A stretch of DNA of 18,660 nucleotides from DASSKF01 sp035690725 (GCA_035690725.1 DASSKF010000237.1:1-18660), one strand, 5' to 3'; shown: positions 8,726 through 15,004, counted from the stretch's first letter. A program made the numbers and translations. The notes: a model not told the origin generated them from the letters alone.

Positions 8726-9766
8726 TCAGGTGTTCGCGTGCGTGCTGGTGCCCGCGCTGCGCAGGTTCTCGCAGGCGGTCACGACGCGCGCGGACATCCC
8801 GGCCTCGGCCTCCTTGCCCCACGCGCGCGGGTCGTACTTCTTCTTGTTGCCGACCTCGTCGTCGATCTTGAGGACCCCGTCGTAGTTGCTGAACATGAAG
8901 CCGGCGACCGGACGGGTGAAGGCGTACTGGGTGTCGGTGTCGACGTTCATCTTCACCACGCCGTAGTCGACCGCCGCCGAGATCTCCTCCGGCAGCGAGC
9001 CGGACCCACCGTGGAAGACGAGGTCGAACGGCCGGGCGTCGGCCGGCAAACCGTTGGCCTCGGCGACCGCCTGCTGGCACTGCTGGAGGATCTCGGGGCG
9101 CAGCTTGACGTTGCCGGGCTTGTAGACGCCGTGCACGTTGCCGAAGGTCAGCGCCGTCATGTAGCGCCCCTTCTCACCGAGGCCGAGCGCCTTCGCCGTC
9201 GACAGCGCGTCCCCCGGGGTCGTGTAGAGCTTGTCGTTGATGGCATTGGCGACGCCGTCCTCCTCGCCACCCACCACCCCGATCTCGATCTCGAGGATCA
9301 CCCGGGCTTCCTTGGCGAGGGCGAGCAGCTCCTCGGCGATCTCGAGGTTCTCGTCGAGCGGGACGGCCGACCCGTCCCACATGTGCGACTGGAACCACGG
9401 GGTGCCACCGTTCGTCACCCGCTCGGTCGAGGCGGCGAGCAGCGGTCGGACGAAGCCGTCGAGCTTGTCCTGGGGGCAGTGGTCGGTGTGCAGGGCGATG
9501 TTGACGTCGTACTTCTTCGCCACCTCGTGCGCGTAGGCCGCGAGCGCCAGCGAGCCGGTCACCATGTCCTTGACGGTCGGCCCGGACAGGTACTCCGCCC
9601 CGCCCGTCGACACCTGGACGATCCCGTCGCTCTCGGCCTCGGCGAAGCCGCGGATCGCGGCGTTCAGCGTCTGACTGGAGGTGACGTTGATCGCCGGGTA
9701 GGCGAACGACCCGGCCTTGGCCCGGTCGAGCATGTCGGCGTAGACCTCGGGGGTGGCGATGGGCAT
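8726..9766 (-). CDS. fbaA: Class II fructose-bisphosphate aldolase
   Basis: Zinc-dependent aldolase that reversibly splits fructose-1,6-bisphosphate into dihydroxyacetone phosphate and glyceraldehyde-3-phosphate; cytoplasmic, glycolysis and gluconeogenesis. The product has 346 residues. Marks are YPAINVTSSQTLNAAIRGF (23-41), HTDHC with catalytic Asp95 and zinc ligand His96, the loop GVVGGEEDG, TFGNVHGVYKPGN with a zinc His, VFHGGSGS with a zinc His, and VKMNVDTDTQYAFTRP for phosphate binding. The ATG at 9766 is fixed by homology and by GAAGGAG at 9773-9779, 6 nt upstream. The frame stays open upstream, but that part is not aldolase-like. It heads a two-gene unit with DUF3151. The 121-base upstream gap shows no clear TANNNT promoter next to the start. 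Confidence 0.98.
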   Translation of the reverse strand: MPIATPEVYADMLDRAKAGSFAYPAINVTSSQTLNAAIRGFAEAESDGIVQVSTGGAEYLSGPTVKDMVTGSLALAAYAHEVAKKYDVNIALHTDHCPQDKLDGFVRPLLAASTERVTNGGTPWFQSHMWDGSAVPLDENLEIAEELLALAKEARVILEIEIGVVGGEEDGVANAINDKLYTTPGDALSTAKALGLGEKGRYMTALTFGNVHGVYKPGNVKLRPEILQQCQQAVAEANGLPADARPFDLVFHGGSGSLPEEISAAVDYGVVKMNVDTDTQYAFTRPVAGFMFSNYDGVLKIDDEVGNKKKYDPRAWGKEAEAGMSARVVTACENLRSAGTSTHANT

Positions 9767-9887
9767 CGAGGGCTCCTTCGGCTCGGTGTCGGCGCGCGCG
9801 GCGTCGCCGGCTGGCTCTGGCTGAGGTTCCTGTCGCCGATCCTCGCACACGGCTGTTCCCCACTCGAGCGTTGCCGAGGATGCCGGC

Positions 9888-10559
9888 TCAGGGCACCTGG
9901 TCGAACACGTGCCGGCGCACCCAGGCGTGCATCGCGATCGCGGCGGCGGCACCGGCGTTGATCGACCGGGTCGAGCCGAACTGCGAGATGTGCAGCACCA
10001 CCTCGGCGGCCTCCCGGGCCGGCTCGGACAGCCCCGCTCCCTCCTGCCCGAACAGCAGCAGGCAGTGCCGCGGCAGATCGTGGGTCTCCAGCTCGCGCGA
10101 CCCCGGCAGGTTGTCGATGCCGATGATCGGTATGCCGTGCGCCTCCGGCCCGGCCCCGCTCGCCCAGGCGACGAGGTCCGCCACGCTCGGGTGGTGGTGC
10201 TCGTGCTGGTAGCGGTCGGTCACCATCGCGCCCCGCCGGTTCCAGCGGCGCCGGCCGACGATGTGGAACGCCGCCGCGTTGAAGGCGTTGGCCGTGCGGA
10301 TCACCGAGCCGATGTTGAAGTCGTGCGCCCAGTTCTCCACCCCCACGTGGAACGCGTGGCGCCGGGCGTCCAGGTCGGCGACGATCGCCTCGTGCCGCCA
10401 GTAGCGGTACCGGTCCAGGACGTTGCGGCGGTCGCCCTCGGCCAGGAGGCGCACGTCATACCGGCCGGGGGTACCTCCCGCTTGCGGGGGAGTGCCGTGC
10501 TCGGCACCCGGGGGCCACGGACCCTCCCAGGGACCGACCCCGACCTCCCGCTCGTCCAC
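9888..10559 (-). CDS. SpoU/TrmH-family RNA 2'-O-methyltransferase
   Basis: SPOUT methyltransferase predicted to transfer a methyl group from SAM to a ribose 2'-OH of tRNA or rRNA. It has 223 residues. The three SpoU motifs are visible: motif 1 NWAHDFNIGSVIRTANAF (N-x-G-x-x-R core), motif 2 LLLFGQEGAGLSEP, and motif 3 STRSINAGAAAAIAMHAW, which forms the C-terminal knot. The first 35 residues or so are Gly/Pro-rich, and residues about 15-33 are encoded by a hairpin-rich DNA segment (10475-10507) that looks inserted. The GTG at 10559 has AAAGAG about 8 nt upstream. A later start would remove the insert, but no in-frame ATG or GTG is obvious before the conserved LLAEGDRRNVLDRYRYW. It is divergent from dedA by 50 bases. 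The target nucleotide is unknown. Confidence 0.9.
   Translation of the reverse strand: MDEREVGVGPWEGPWPPGAEHGTPPQAGGTPGRYDVRLLAEGDRRNVLDRYRYWRHEAIVADLDARRHAFHVGVENWAHDFNIGSVIRTANAFNAAAFHIVGRRRWNRRGAMVTDRYQHEHHHPSVADLVAWASGAGPEAHGIPIIGIDNLPGSRELETHDLPRHCLLLFGQEGAGLSEPAREAAEVVLHISQFGSTRSINAGAAAAIAMHAWVRRHVFDQVP
10475..10507. repeat. Tandem-hairpin insert inside the methyltransferase N-terminus
   Basis: Two adjacent stem-loops lie within the coding region. One is CTCCCG/CGGGGG at 10475-10490 with a short CTTG loop. The other is GTGCCG-TGCT-CGGCAC at 10492-10507. They encode a Gly/Pro-rich stretch unlike the SPOUT fold. From memory, similar CCCCCGCAAGCGGGAGG-type palindromes are widespread in Streptomyces genomes. 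That resemblance is recalled and was not searched. Confidence 0.5.
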
Positions 10560-10597
10560 GGCGCCACTCTTTCAGGTCGCGGTCAGGGACGGTCACG

Positions 10598-10603
10598 TAC
10601 GCT
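10598..10603 (+). promoter_or_regulatory. Candidate -10 box of dedA (leaderless)
   Basis: TACGCT ends 6 nt before GTG 10610. There is no Shine-Dalgarno between, so the transcript probably begins at the start codon. No good -35 match is seen. Confidence 0.45.
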
Positions 10604-10609
10604 CGCACC

Positions 10610-11305
10610 GTGATGCCGTCGCTGGGTCCGGAGTGGATGGACCCCAACTACCTGCTGGCGCAGTTCGGCGACCAGTTCTTCTGGGTCAGCGTGGCGATCA
10701 TCTTCATCGAGTGCGGCCTGCTCTTCCCGATCCTGCCGGGCGACTCGCTGCTGTTCGCGATGGGGCTGTTCATCTCCAACGGCAGCGTGCACGTCAACCT
10801 CGGCGTCGCGCTGGTGATCCTGTGCGTGGCGGCCTTCGCGGGGAACGTGGCGGGCTACGAGATCGGCCGGGCGGTCGGTGGCCCGCTCTACGAGCGGGAC
10901 GGGCGGATCGTCAAGCGGCAGTACTTCGACCAGACCCACGCGTTCTTCGCGCGGCACGGCAACAAGGCCCTCGTGATCGGCCGGTTCGTGCCGGTGGTGC
11001 GGACCTACATCACCGTCGTCGCCGGGATGGGCCGGATGGAGCGCAAGCGGTTCTTCACCTGGAGCTTCGTCGGGGCCGTCCTGTGGGCCTGCTCGGTCAC
11101 CCTGCTCGGCTACTTCCTCGGCCGGTCGTTCCCGGCGCTCGCCGACAACCTCGAGCTCGCCATCGTCGCGGTGGTCGTGCTCTCCCTCGTCCCCGCGGTC
11201 GTGGAGTGGCTGCGGCACCGGCGGCAGAGCACGGCGATGGCCCGCGAGGCGGCCGAGGCGGCCGACGACCTCACCGACGACACGGGCGCGCACCGGGACC
11301 ACTGA
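10610..11305 (+). CDS. DedA/SNARE-associated (VTT domain) membrane protein
   Basis: Polytopic inner-membrane protein of the DedA family. Members are thought to move or scramble lipid carriers such as undecaprenyl phosphate and phospholipids, with effects on envelope stress and drug tolerance. It has 231 residues with hydrophobic segments at about 22-43, 46-72, 75-90, 120-142, 150-172 and 180-197. The conserved re-entrant signatures are present: Glu34 with GLLFPILPGDSLLF (36-49), and GRFVPVVRT (124-132) with the two conserved arginines, followed by AGMGRM. The C-terminal tail after 200 is charged and cytoplasmic. GTG 10610 is preferred to the adjacent ATG 10613 because a TACGCT -10 box places the transcript start on it. 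The last 35 bases overlap the MFS gene on the other strand. Confidence 0.93.
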   Translation: MMPSLGPEWMDPNYLLAQFGDQFFWVSVAIIFIECGLLFPILPGDSLLFAMGLFISNGSVHVNLGVALVILCVAAFAGNVAGYEIGRAVGGPLYERDGRIVKRQYFDQTHAFFARHGNKALVIGRFVPVVRTYITVVAGMGRMERKRFFTWSFVGAVLWACSVTLLGYFLGRSFPALADNLELAIVAVVVLSLVPAVVEWLRHRRQSTAMAREAAEAADDLTDDTGAHRDH

Positions 11306-12662
11306 CCCCCGCCCGCCGGGGCTGGTATGCCGTGCCGTTGCGGGTCCGGGCCCGCAGCCACAGTGCCCCGGCGCCGACGACAGCGGCCCCGAGGGTGCCG
11401 CCGAGCACGAAGGTCGGCCGCGGGCCGAGCGCGGTCCCGACGACTCCGCCGGCCAGCAGCGCGACCGTCGAGCAGAGCCGGGCGCACCCGTTGAGGGCGG
11501 CGCTGACCCGACCGCGTTGCTCCTCCGGCGTCCGCGTCATCATCAGCGCACCGGATGCGGCGTTGCCGATGGTGTTCAGGCCGCCAACCAGGACGGCGAG
11601 CCCGAGGTAGACGGCGAACGAGGGCGCCGCGCCGGTGCCGGCGATCGCAACGCACATCAGGCCCAGACCGGCAAGCACGGCCCAGGCCCGACGGCGGTCC
11701 CCCTCGAGCCGGCCGGCGACCGCGGACCCCAGCACCGCTCCGACGCCGAAGGCCACCTCGGACAGGCCGTACTCCGCCGGCGACGCGCCCAGGGAGTCCC
11801 GGACGAGGAAGACCTCGACGACGTTGACGCCCTCGACGATGAGGATGAACGGCAGCAGGACGCAGAACAGCGGCCAGAGCAGGGCGTCGGCGCGGAGCAC
11901 GCGCAGCCCGTCGAGCACCCGGTGACCTCCCACCCCCTCGTCCGGACACGCGTTGCGAGAGCGATCTCGGGGAGTTTCGTCGAGGTCGCTCTCGAAACGC
12001 GTGTCCGGTCCCGGGTGGGTGGGGACGGTGCCGTCGTCGCGGCCCCGCCGACCACCGCGCCGGGTGCGGACGGCCACTGCTGTTCCCAGCAGCACCGCGA
12101 ACGCGCCCGCGACGCACCAGAACGCGACCGGTGCCCCGAACCAGCCGTAGAGCACGCCGCCCAGCGCCGCCCCCGCCGGTCGGGTCGCCGCCCCGAGGCC
12201 CTGTTGCCAGGCCACCGCCCGGCCGAGCCCGTCGTCACCGACGATCCGGGGCAGGAGCGCCGTCCAGGCCGGGCTGCCGAAGGCGGCCCCCAGCTGCAGC
12301 AGGACCACGAAGCCGTATGTCGCCCCGAGGTCGTCGCTGACGGCGAGGCCCACGCAGGCGACCACCTGGGCAGCCGTCGCGGTGCTCAGCACGAGCCGCG
12401 AGTCCCGGGTGTCCGCGACCTGACCGGCCCACCCCATGGTGAGCACCGTCGGCACGGTGAAGCACAGGAGCAGCCCGGTGATCGCCGCCGGCCCGTGGCC
12501 GGTGTCGTGAAGCTGGAGCAGCAGGACGACGAGCGCCATGCCGTCACCGGCCACGGACAGCGCGCGGGCCGGGACGACGAGGCGCACGTCGCGGTGCGCC
12601 CAGACCGAGTCCTGCATCCGCTGGGAGGCGCGTGCCCGGCATACCTGAAGTGTTTGCTTCAC
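11271..12662 (-). CDS. MFS transporter (drug-efflux type)
   Basis: Major facilitator predicted to export small molecules by proton antiport; 463 residues and about twelve hydrophobic segments. VVPARALSVAGDGMALVVLLLQL begins helix 1. GWAGQVADTRDSRLVL carries the G-x-x-x-D-x-x-x-R pattern of MFS motif A in the loop after helix 2. PAWTALLPRIVGDDGLGRAVAWQQ is typical of MFS-type drug exporters. The central loop between helices 6 and 7 (about 203-245) is very polar; residues from 219 are encoded by a palindromic repeat. The GTG at 12662 is supported by TTGACG-N17-TACCTT ending 8 nt upstream (leaderless). ATG 12617 is the alternative and lacks a ribosome site. It is divergent from an ArsR-type regulator, which probably represses it. 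The substrate is unknown. Confidence 0.9.
   Translation of the reverse strand: MKQTLQVCRARASQRMQDSVWAHRDVRLVVPARALSVAGDGMALVVLLLQLHDTGHGPAAITGLLLCFTVPTVLTMGWAGQVADTRDSRLVLSTATAAQVVACVGLAVSDDLGATYGFVVLLQLGAAFGSPAWTALLPRIVGDDGLGRAVAWQQGLGAATRPAGAALGGVLYGWFGAPVAFWCVAGAFAVLLGTAVAVRTRRGGRRGRDDGTVPTHPGPDTRFESDLDETPRDRSRNACPDEGVGGHRVLDGLRVLRADALLWPLFCVLLPFILIVEGVNVVEVFLVRDSLGASPAEYGLSEVAFGVGAVLGSAVAGRLEGDRRRAWAVLAGLGLMCVAIAGTGAAPSFAVYLGLAVLVGGLNTIGNAASGALMMTRTPEEQRGRVSAALNGCARLCSTVALLAGGVVGTALGPRPTFVLGGTLGAAVVGAGALWLRARTRNGTAYQPRRAGVSGPGARPCRR
11942..12008. repeat. Palindromic repeat, copy A, inside the MFS coding sequence
   Basis: Arms 11942-11969 and 11981-12008 pair at 26 of 28 positions (plus one G-U) around an 11-base loop. 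The outer part reads CCGGACACGCGTT and the inner part CGAGAGCGA. It is translated in frame in the polar loop between helices 6 and 7 (from Pro219), where it would be tolerated. The same arm occurs in copy B at 14066-14093 with 25 of 28 identities. Confidence 0.8.
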
Positions 12663-12685
12663 AGTTTGTGAAGGTACTGCTTCAC
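12646..12685. promoter_or_regulatory. Paired operator between MFS gene and ArsR regulator
   Basis: Two copies of TGAAG-N6-CTTCA lie at 12646-12661 and 12669-12684, centred 23 bp apart (about two helical turns). The second extends to GTGAAG-N6-CTTCAC. Between them the halves form CTTCACA-GTT-TGTGAAG (12657-12673). The right site overlaps the regulator's -35 and the exporter's -10; the left covers the exporter's start. This is the expected layout for an ArsR-type repressor controlling both genes. Confidence 0.75.
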
Positions 12686-12699
12686 GTTCGGGTCGTCAA
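12671..12699 (-). promoter_or_regulatory. Promoter of the MFS gene
   Basis: On the minus strand TTGACG (12694-12699), a 17-base spacer and TACCTT (12671-12676) form a good sigma-70 type promoter. The -10 ends 8 nt before GTG 12662. The -10 lies within the second TGAAG-N6-CTTCA operator. Confidence 0.65.
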
Positions 12700-12709
12700 C
12701 GGATACGGT
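12681..12709 (+). promoter_or_regulatory. Promoter of the ArsR-type regulator
   Basis: TTCACG (12681-12686), 17 bases, TACGGT (12704-12709), then 7 nt to GTG 12717. The -35 overlaps the CTTCAC half-site, which predicts autorepression. There is no Shine-Dalgarno, so leaderless. Confidence 0.55.
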
Positions 12710-12716
12710 CGGTCTC

Positions 12717-13352
12717 GTGGCGGACCAGCAGCGGCAGCGCGGACAGGGGCGGCGCGGACGGGGCCGGACCCTGCGCCTCGAGGACCCCCGGGCGATCCGG
12801 GCACTGGCGCACCCGGCCCGGCAGCGGGTGATCGAGGAGCTGTTCAACGGCGAGGTGCTGACCGCGACCGAGGCCGCGCGGATCTGCGGGCTGACCCCGT
12901 CGGCGATGAGCTACCACCTGCGGGCGCTGGAGAAGTGGGGGATCGTCACCCGGGGCGACGTGTCGGGAGACGGGCGGGAGCGGCCGTGGCGGGCGGCCGC
13001 CGACCACCTCTCGATCGGCCCGCAGGCCCACGCGAAGGCGCCGAGCGGGGCGGGTCGGGCGTTCCTCGCGAGCTACCTGCAGAGCCTGCACCGGGCGGTC
13101 GACGCCTGGAGCGACGGTGGACCCGACCTGGAGGGCAGCGGCCAGCTGGTCCGGGGCCGACTCTGGCTGAGCGATGCCGAGGCCGCCGCGCTGAACGAGG
13201 AGATCGCGGCGGTGATCGAGCGCTACGACACCCGGACCGCGGCCGACGGGGAGGGGGCCGACAGGGAGGGGGCCGACAGGGAGGGGGCCGACGGGGAGGG
13301 GGCGCTCACCGCGCGCGACTACTTCTGGATGCAGCTGCCGCGGCACCGCTGA
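12717..13352 (+). CDS. ArsR-type winged-helix transcriptional regulator
   Basis: Predicted repressor of the divergent exporter and of itself; 211 residues. After a basic N-terminus (about 1-18), the winged helix runs through LRLEDPRAIRALAHPARQRVIEELF, TATEAARICGLTPSAMSYHLRALEKWGIV (recognition helix about 61-73) and a wing at about 80-92. The C-terminal half (about 105-211) is helical and probably handles dimerisation or effector sensing. No Cys metal site of the CXC type is seen, so a metal sensor is unlikely; a drug or small molecule is more plausible. Near residues 175-194 an ADxEG pentapeptide is repeated four times, encoded by a 15-bp tandem repeat. The start at GTG 12717 is supported by TACGGT 7 nt upstream. 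A very long hairpin follows the stop. Confidence 0.87.
   Translation: MADQQRQRGQGRRGRGRTLRLEDPRAIRALAHPARQRVIEELFNGEVLTATEAARICGLTPSAMSYHLRALEKWGIVTRGDVSGDGRERPWRAAADHLSIGPQAHAKAPSGAGRAFLASYLQSLHRAVDAWSDGGPDLEGSGQLVRGRLWLSDAEAAALNEEIAAVIERYDTRTAADGEGADREGADREGADGEGALTARDYFWMQLPRHR
13241..13300 (+). repeat. Four tandem 15-bp units within the regulator gene
   Basis: The unit GGCCGACRGGGAGGG is present four times, 13241-13255, 13256-13270, 13271-13285 and 13286-13300, differing only at the A/G position. It encodes (A-D-G/R-E-G)4. The unit length keeps the frame, so copy number could vary without breaking the gene. Confidence 0.85.
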
Positions 13353-13358
13353 CCCACC

Positions 13359-13455
13359 CCGGTGCTCGCTTCAAGCGGCTTTGCTCGCCCGAGGCCGCTC
13401 CCCGGGGGCCGAAGAGCGGCCCGAGGCGAGCAAAGTGGCGTGAGACGAGCACCGG
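13359..13455. terminator. Long 42-bp imperfect hairpin between regulator and GNAT gene
   Basis: Arms 13359-13400 and 13414-13455 pair along 42 positions with about ten mismatches and a 13-base loop. Central blocks CTTTGCTCGC/GCGAGCAAAG and end blocks CCGGTGCTCG/CGAGCACCGG are perfect. It lies 7 bases after the regulator stop and just before the -10 of the next gene, so it should end regulator transcription. It is much longer than a usual terminator and may be a palindromic mobile repeat. Confidence 0.65.
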
Positions 13456-13457
13456 CC

Positions 13458-13463
13458 TAGGAT
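13458..13463 (+). promoter_or_regulatory. Candidate -10 box of the GNAT gene (leaderless)
   Basis: TAGGAT ends 6 nt before GTG 13470. It is 3 bases past the long hairpin, whose right arm would occupy the -35 region. Confidence 0.45.
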
Positions 13464-13469
13464 TGCGCC

Positions 13470-14042
13470 GTGGCTGAGCCCGACAGCGAGACGATGGAGG
13501 CGGCGCTGGACGACGCCAGCGCCGCGCTGACGGGCGAGAAGGTGCGCCTGCGCGAGCTGCGCGACGCCGACCTGCCGCGGCTGGTGGCGTGGTGGCGTCA
13601 CCCGGAGGTCGCCGTCTTCAACGACCGGGTCCTCCCCCGCCCGGACCGGCCGGTCGAGGAGATGTTCCGCGGCTGGAGCGACAACGGGTCCTCGGGCGCT
13701 GCCGCCTTCAGCGTGGAGAGCCGTGAGGGCGAGCTCGTGGGGCACGTGTCGCTGTGGGGTGCCGAGGTCCGCAACCGGTGTGCCACGTTCGGCATCGTCA
13801 TCGGGCCGGAGCACCAGTCGCGGGGACTCGGCACCGAGGCCACCCGGCTCATGGTCGACTTCGGTTTCCGGGAGATGGGGCTGCACCGGATCGAGCTCAC
13901 GGTGAACGCCGAGAACGGGCGCGGCATCGCGGCCTACCGGCGGGCCGGCTTCGAGCAGGAGGGCGTGTTCCGGTCGAAGCTGTTCTACGGCGGGCGGTTC
14001 CACGACCAGGTGTGCATGGCGGCGCTGAGCCCGTTCGGCTGA
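13470..14042 (+). CDS. GNAT-family N-acetyltransferase (RimJ/RimL type)
   Basis: Acetyl-CoA dependent N-acetyltransferase of 190 residues, of the RimJ/RimL-like group that acetylates protein N-termini or small amines and antibiotics. After about 22 extra N-terminal acidic residues, the fold begins at GEKVRLRELRDADLPRLVAWWRHPEV (22-47). The acetyl-CoA motif is FGIVIGPEHQSRGLGTEATRLMVDFGF (107-133) with the Q/R-x-x-G-x-G/A core at 116-123. HRIELTVNAENGRGIAAYRRAGFEQEGVFR (139-168) is motif B. No signal peptide or membrane segment is present. GTG 13470 is used, supported by TAGGAT 6 nt upstream. It lies next to the efflux pair, but the long hairpin separates it from the regulator gene. Its substrate cannot be told from sequence. 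Confidence 0.9.
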   Translation: MAEPDSETMEAALDDASAALTGEKVRLRELRDADLPRLVAWWRHPEVAVFNDRVLPRPDRPVEEMFRGWSDNGSSGAAAFSVESREGELVGHVSLWGAEVRNRCATFGIVIGPEHQSRGLGTEATRLMVDFGFREMGLHRIELTVNAENGRGIAAYRRAGFEQEGVFRSKLFYGGRFHDQVCMAALSPFG

Positions 14043-14056
14043 TCCCGCGCCCCGCT

Positions 14057-14141
14057 CCCCACCGACCGGACACCCGTTCCGAGAGCGTTCTCGGGCATCT
14101 CCCTCGAGTGCGCTCTCGGAAGCCGTGTCCGGTCGGTGGGG
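14057..14141. repeat. Palindromic repeat, copy B, between convergent genes
   Basis: Arms 14057-14093 and 14105-14141 (37 bases each) pair at all but about five positions around an 11-base loop. The inner 28 bases of the left arm (14066-14093) match copy A of the MFS gene at 25 of 28. It fills the 110-base gap between the stops of the GNAT and LemA genes and would be transcribed from both sides, so it can act as a bidirectional terminator. Confidence 0.75.
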
Positions 14142-14152
14142 GCGACCGGACG

Positions 14153-14869
14153 TCAGGAGGTCGGGCCGGCGCCCGGGCCCCTGCCGTAGTCGGTCGACGA
14201 CGGCGAGACCGGGCTGCCCGGCTCGTTCGACGGCGGCTGGCCGGCCCCGCCGGGAGCCGCTCCACCGGTGGCCGTGCCACCGCCGCCCGGGCCGGTCTGC
14301 CCGAAGCTGACCTGAGGCGCCTCGCGCTGGGCCTGGTCCTGCACCTCGAAGTACTCGGCCTCGCCGATGTTGCCGATCCCGGCGATGATGTTCGTCGGGA
14401 TCGTCTGCACCTTGGTGTTCAGCTCGCGGACGTTCGCGTTGTAGTAGCGACGGCCGGCGGCGATCCGGTCCTCCGTCGCGGACAGCTCCTCCTGCAGGGC
14501 GAGGAAGTTCTGGTTCGCCTTGAGGTCCGGGTAGGCCTCGGCGACGGCGAACAGCCGGCCGAGCGCCTGGGTCAGGACGTTCTCGTTCTGTGCCGCCTCG
14601 GCGGGGGTGCCCCCGCCCGACATCGCGGCCGACCGGGCGTGCATGACGTCCTCGAGCGTGCCCCGCTCGTGCGCGGCGTACCCCTTCACCGTCTCGACCA
14701 GGTTGGGGATCAGGTCGTGCCGGCGCTTGAGCTCGACGTCGATCTGGTGCCACGCCGCCTCGACCCGGTTGCGCAGCTTGATCAGGCCGTTGTACATCGC
14801 GATGCCCCACACGACGAGCAGCACGATGATGACGATCACGATGATCGCGATGATGATCCCGGTCCCCAT
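14153..14869 (-). CDS. LemA family membrane protein
   Basis: Single-pass membrane protein with 238 residues. A very hydrophobic Ile/Val segment at residues 4-25 anchors it. The LemA domain follows: YNGLIKLRNRVEAAWHQIDVELKRRHDLIPNLVETVKGYAAHE, then SAAMSGGGTPAEAAQNENVLTQALGRLFAVAEAYPDLKANQNFLALQEELSATEDRIAAGRRYYNANVRELNT. These are long antiparallel helices, probably outside the membrane. After about 190 comes a low-complexity Gly/Pro/Ser tail, probably disordered. LemA proteins are widespread but their function is unclear. The ATG at 14869 gives the standard N-terminus. A TACGAT box on this strand (14911-14916) implies a leader of about 35 nt. A strong hairpin separates it from pyrE upstream, so it is likely transcribed alone. 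Confidence 0.92.
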   Translation of the reverse strand: MGTGIIIAIIVIVIIVLLVVWGIAMYNGLIKLRNRVEAAWHQIDVELKRRHDLIPNLVETVKGYAAHERGTLEDVMHARSAAMSGGGTPAEAAQNENVLTQALGRLFAVAEAYPDLKANQNFLALQEELSATEDRIAAGRRYYNANVRELNTKVQTIPTNIIAGIGNIGEAEYFEVQDQAQREAPQVSFGQTGPGGGGTATGGAAPGGAGQPPSNEPGSPVSPSSTDYGRGPGAGPTS

Positions 14870-14910
14870 GTCCTGGTGTCCCCGCTCTCGCGTCTGGTGC
14901 CCTTTCGAGG

Positions 14911-14916
14911 ATCGTA
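14911..14916 (-). promoter_or_regulatory. Candidate -10 box of the LemA gene
   Basis: TACGAT on the minus strand, about 41 bases before the ATG, between the pyrE terminator and the gene. No clear -35 is seen. Confidence 0.3.
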
Positions 14917-14945
14917 GCCTGCGACGGGCCGCACCCCGCGCCCGA

Positions 14946-14995
14946 GAAGTTGCGGCCGGAGCGTGACGTGTGTGTCACGCTCCGGCCGCAACTTC
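14946..14995 (-). terminator. Perfect 22-bp stem terminator of pyrE
   Basis: Arms 14946-14967 and 14974-14995 are exact reverse complements, around a 6-base GTGTGT loop. The stem contains TTGCGGCCGGAGCGTGAC. It lies 9 bases beyond the pyrE stop and before the LemA promoter candidate. There is no U-run, as is common for actinobacterial intrinsic terminators. Confidence 0.8.
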
Positions 14996-15004
14996 CCGCA
15001 GGGT

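Noticed and set aside
13241..13300. Tandem repeats as a CRISPR array
   Set aside because: Units are 15 bp, directly adjacent without spacers, in frame inside a gene.
11942..14141. The two palindrome copies as ends of a composite mobile element
   Set aside because: The DNA between them holds ordinary, oppositely oriented genes with no transposase, integrase or target-site duplication visible.
13371..14978. Minus-strand open frame crossing GNAT, the palindrome and the LemA gene
   Set aside because: It runs out of frame through two real genes and several hairpins; the translation is shadow-like.
14946..14995. 22-bp perfect palindrome as a novel regulatory element
   Set aside because: Position directly after pyrE and before the next promoter fits an ordinary terminator; listed as such.
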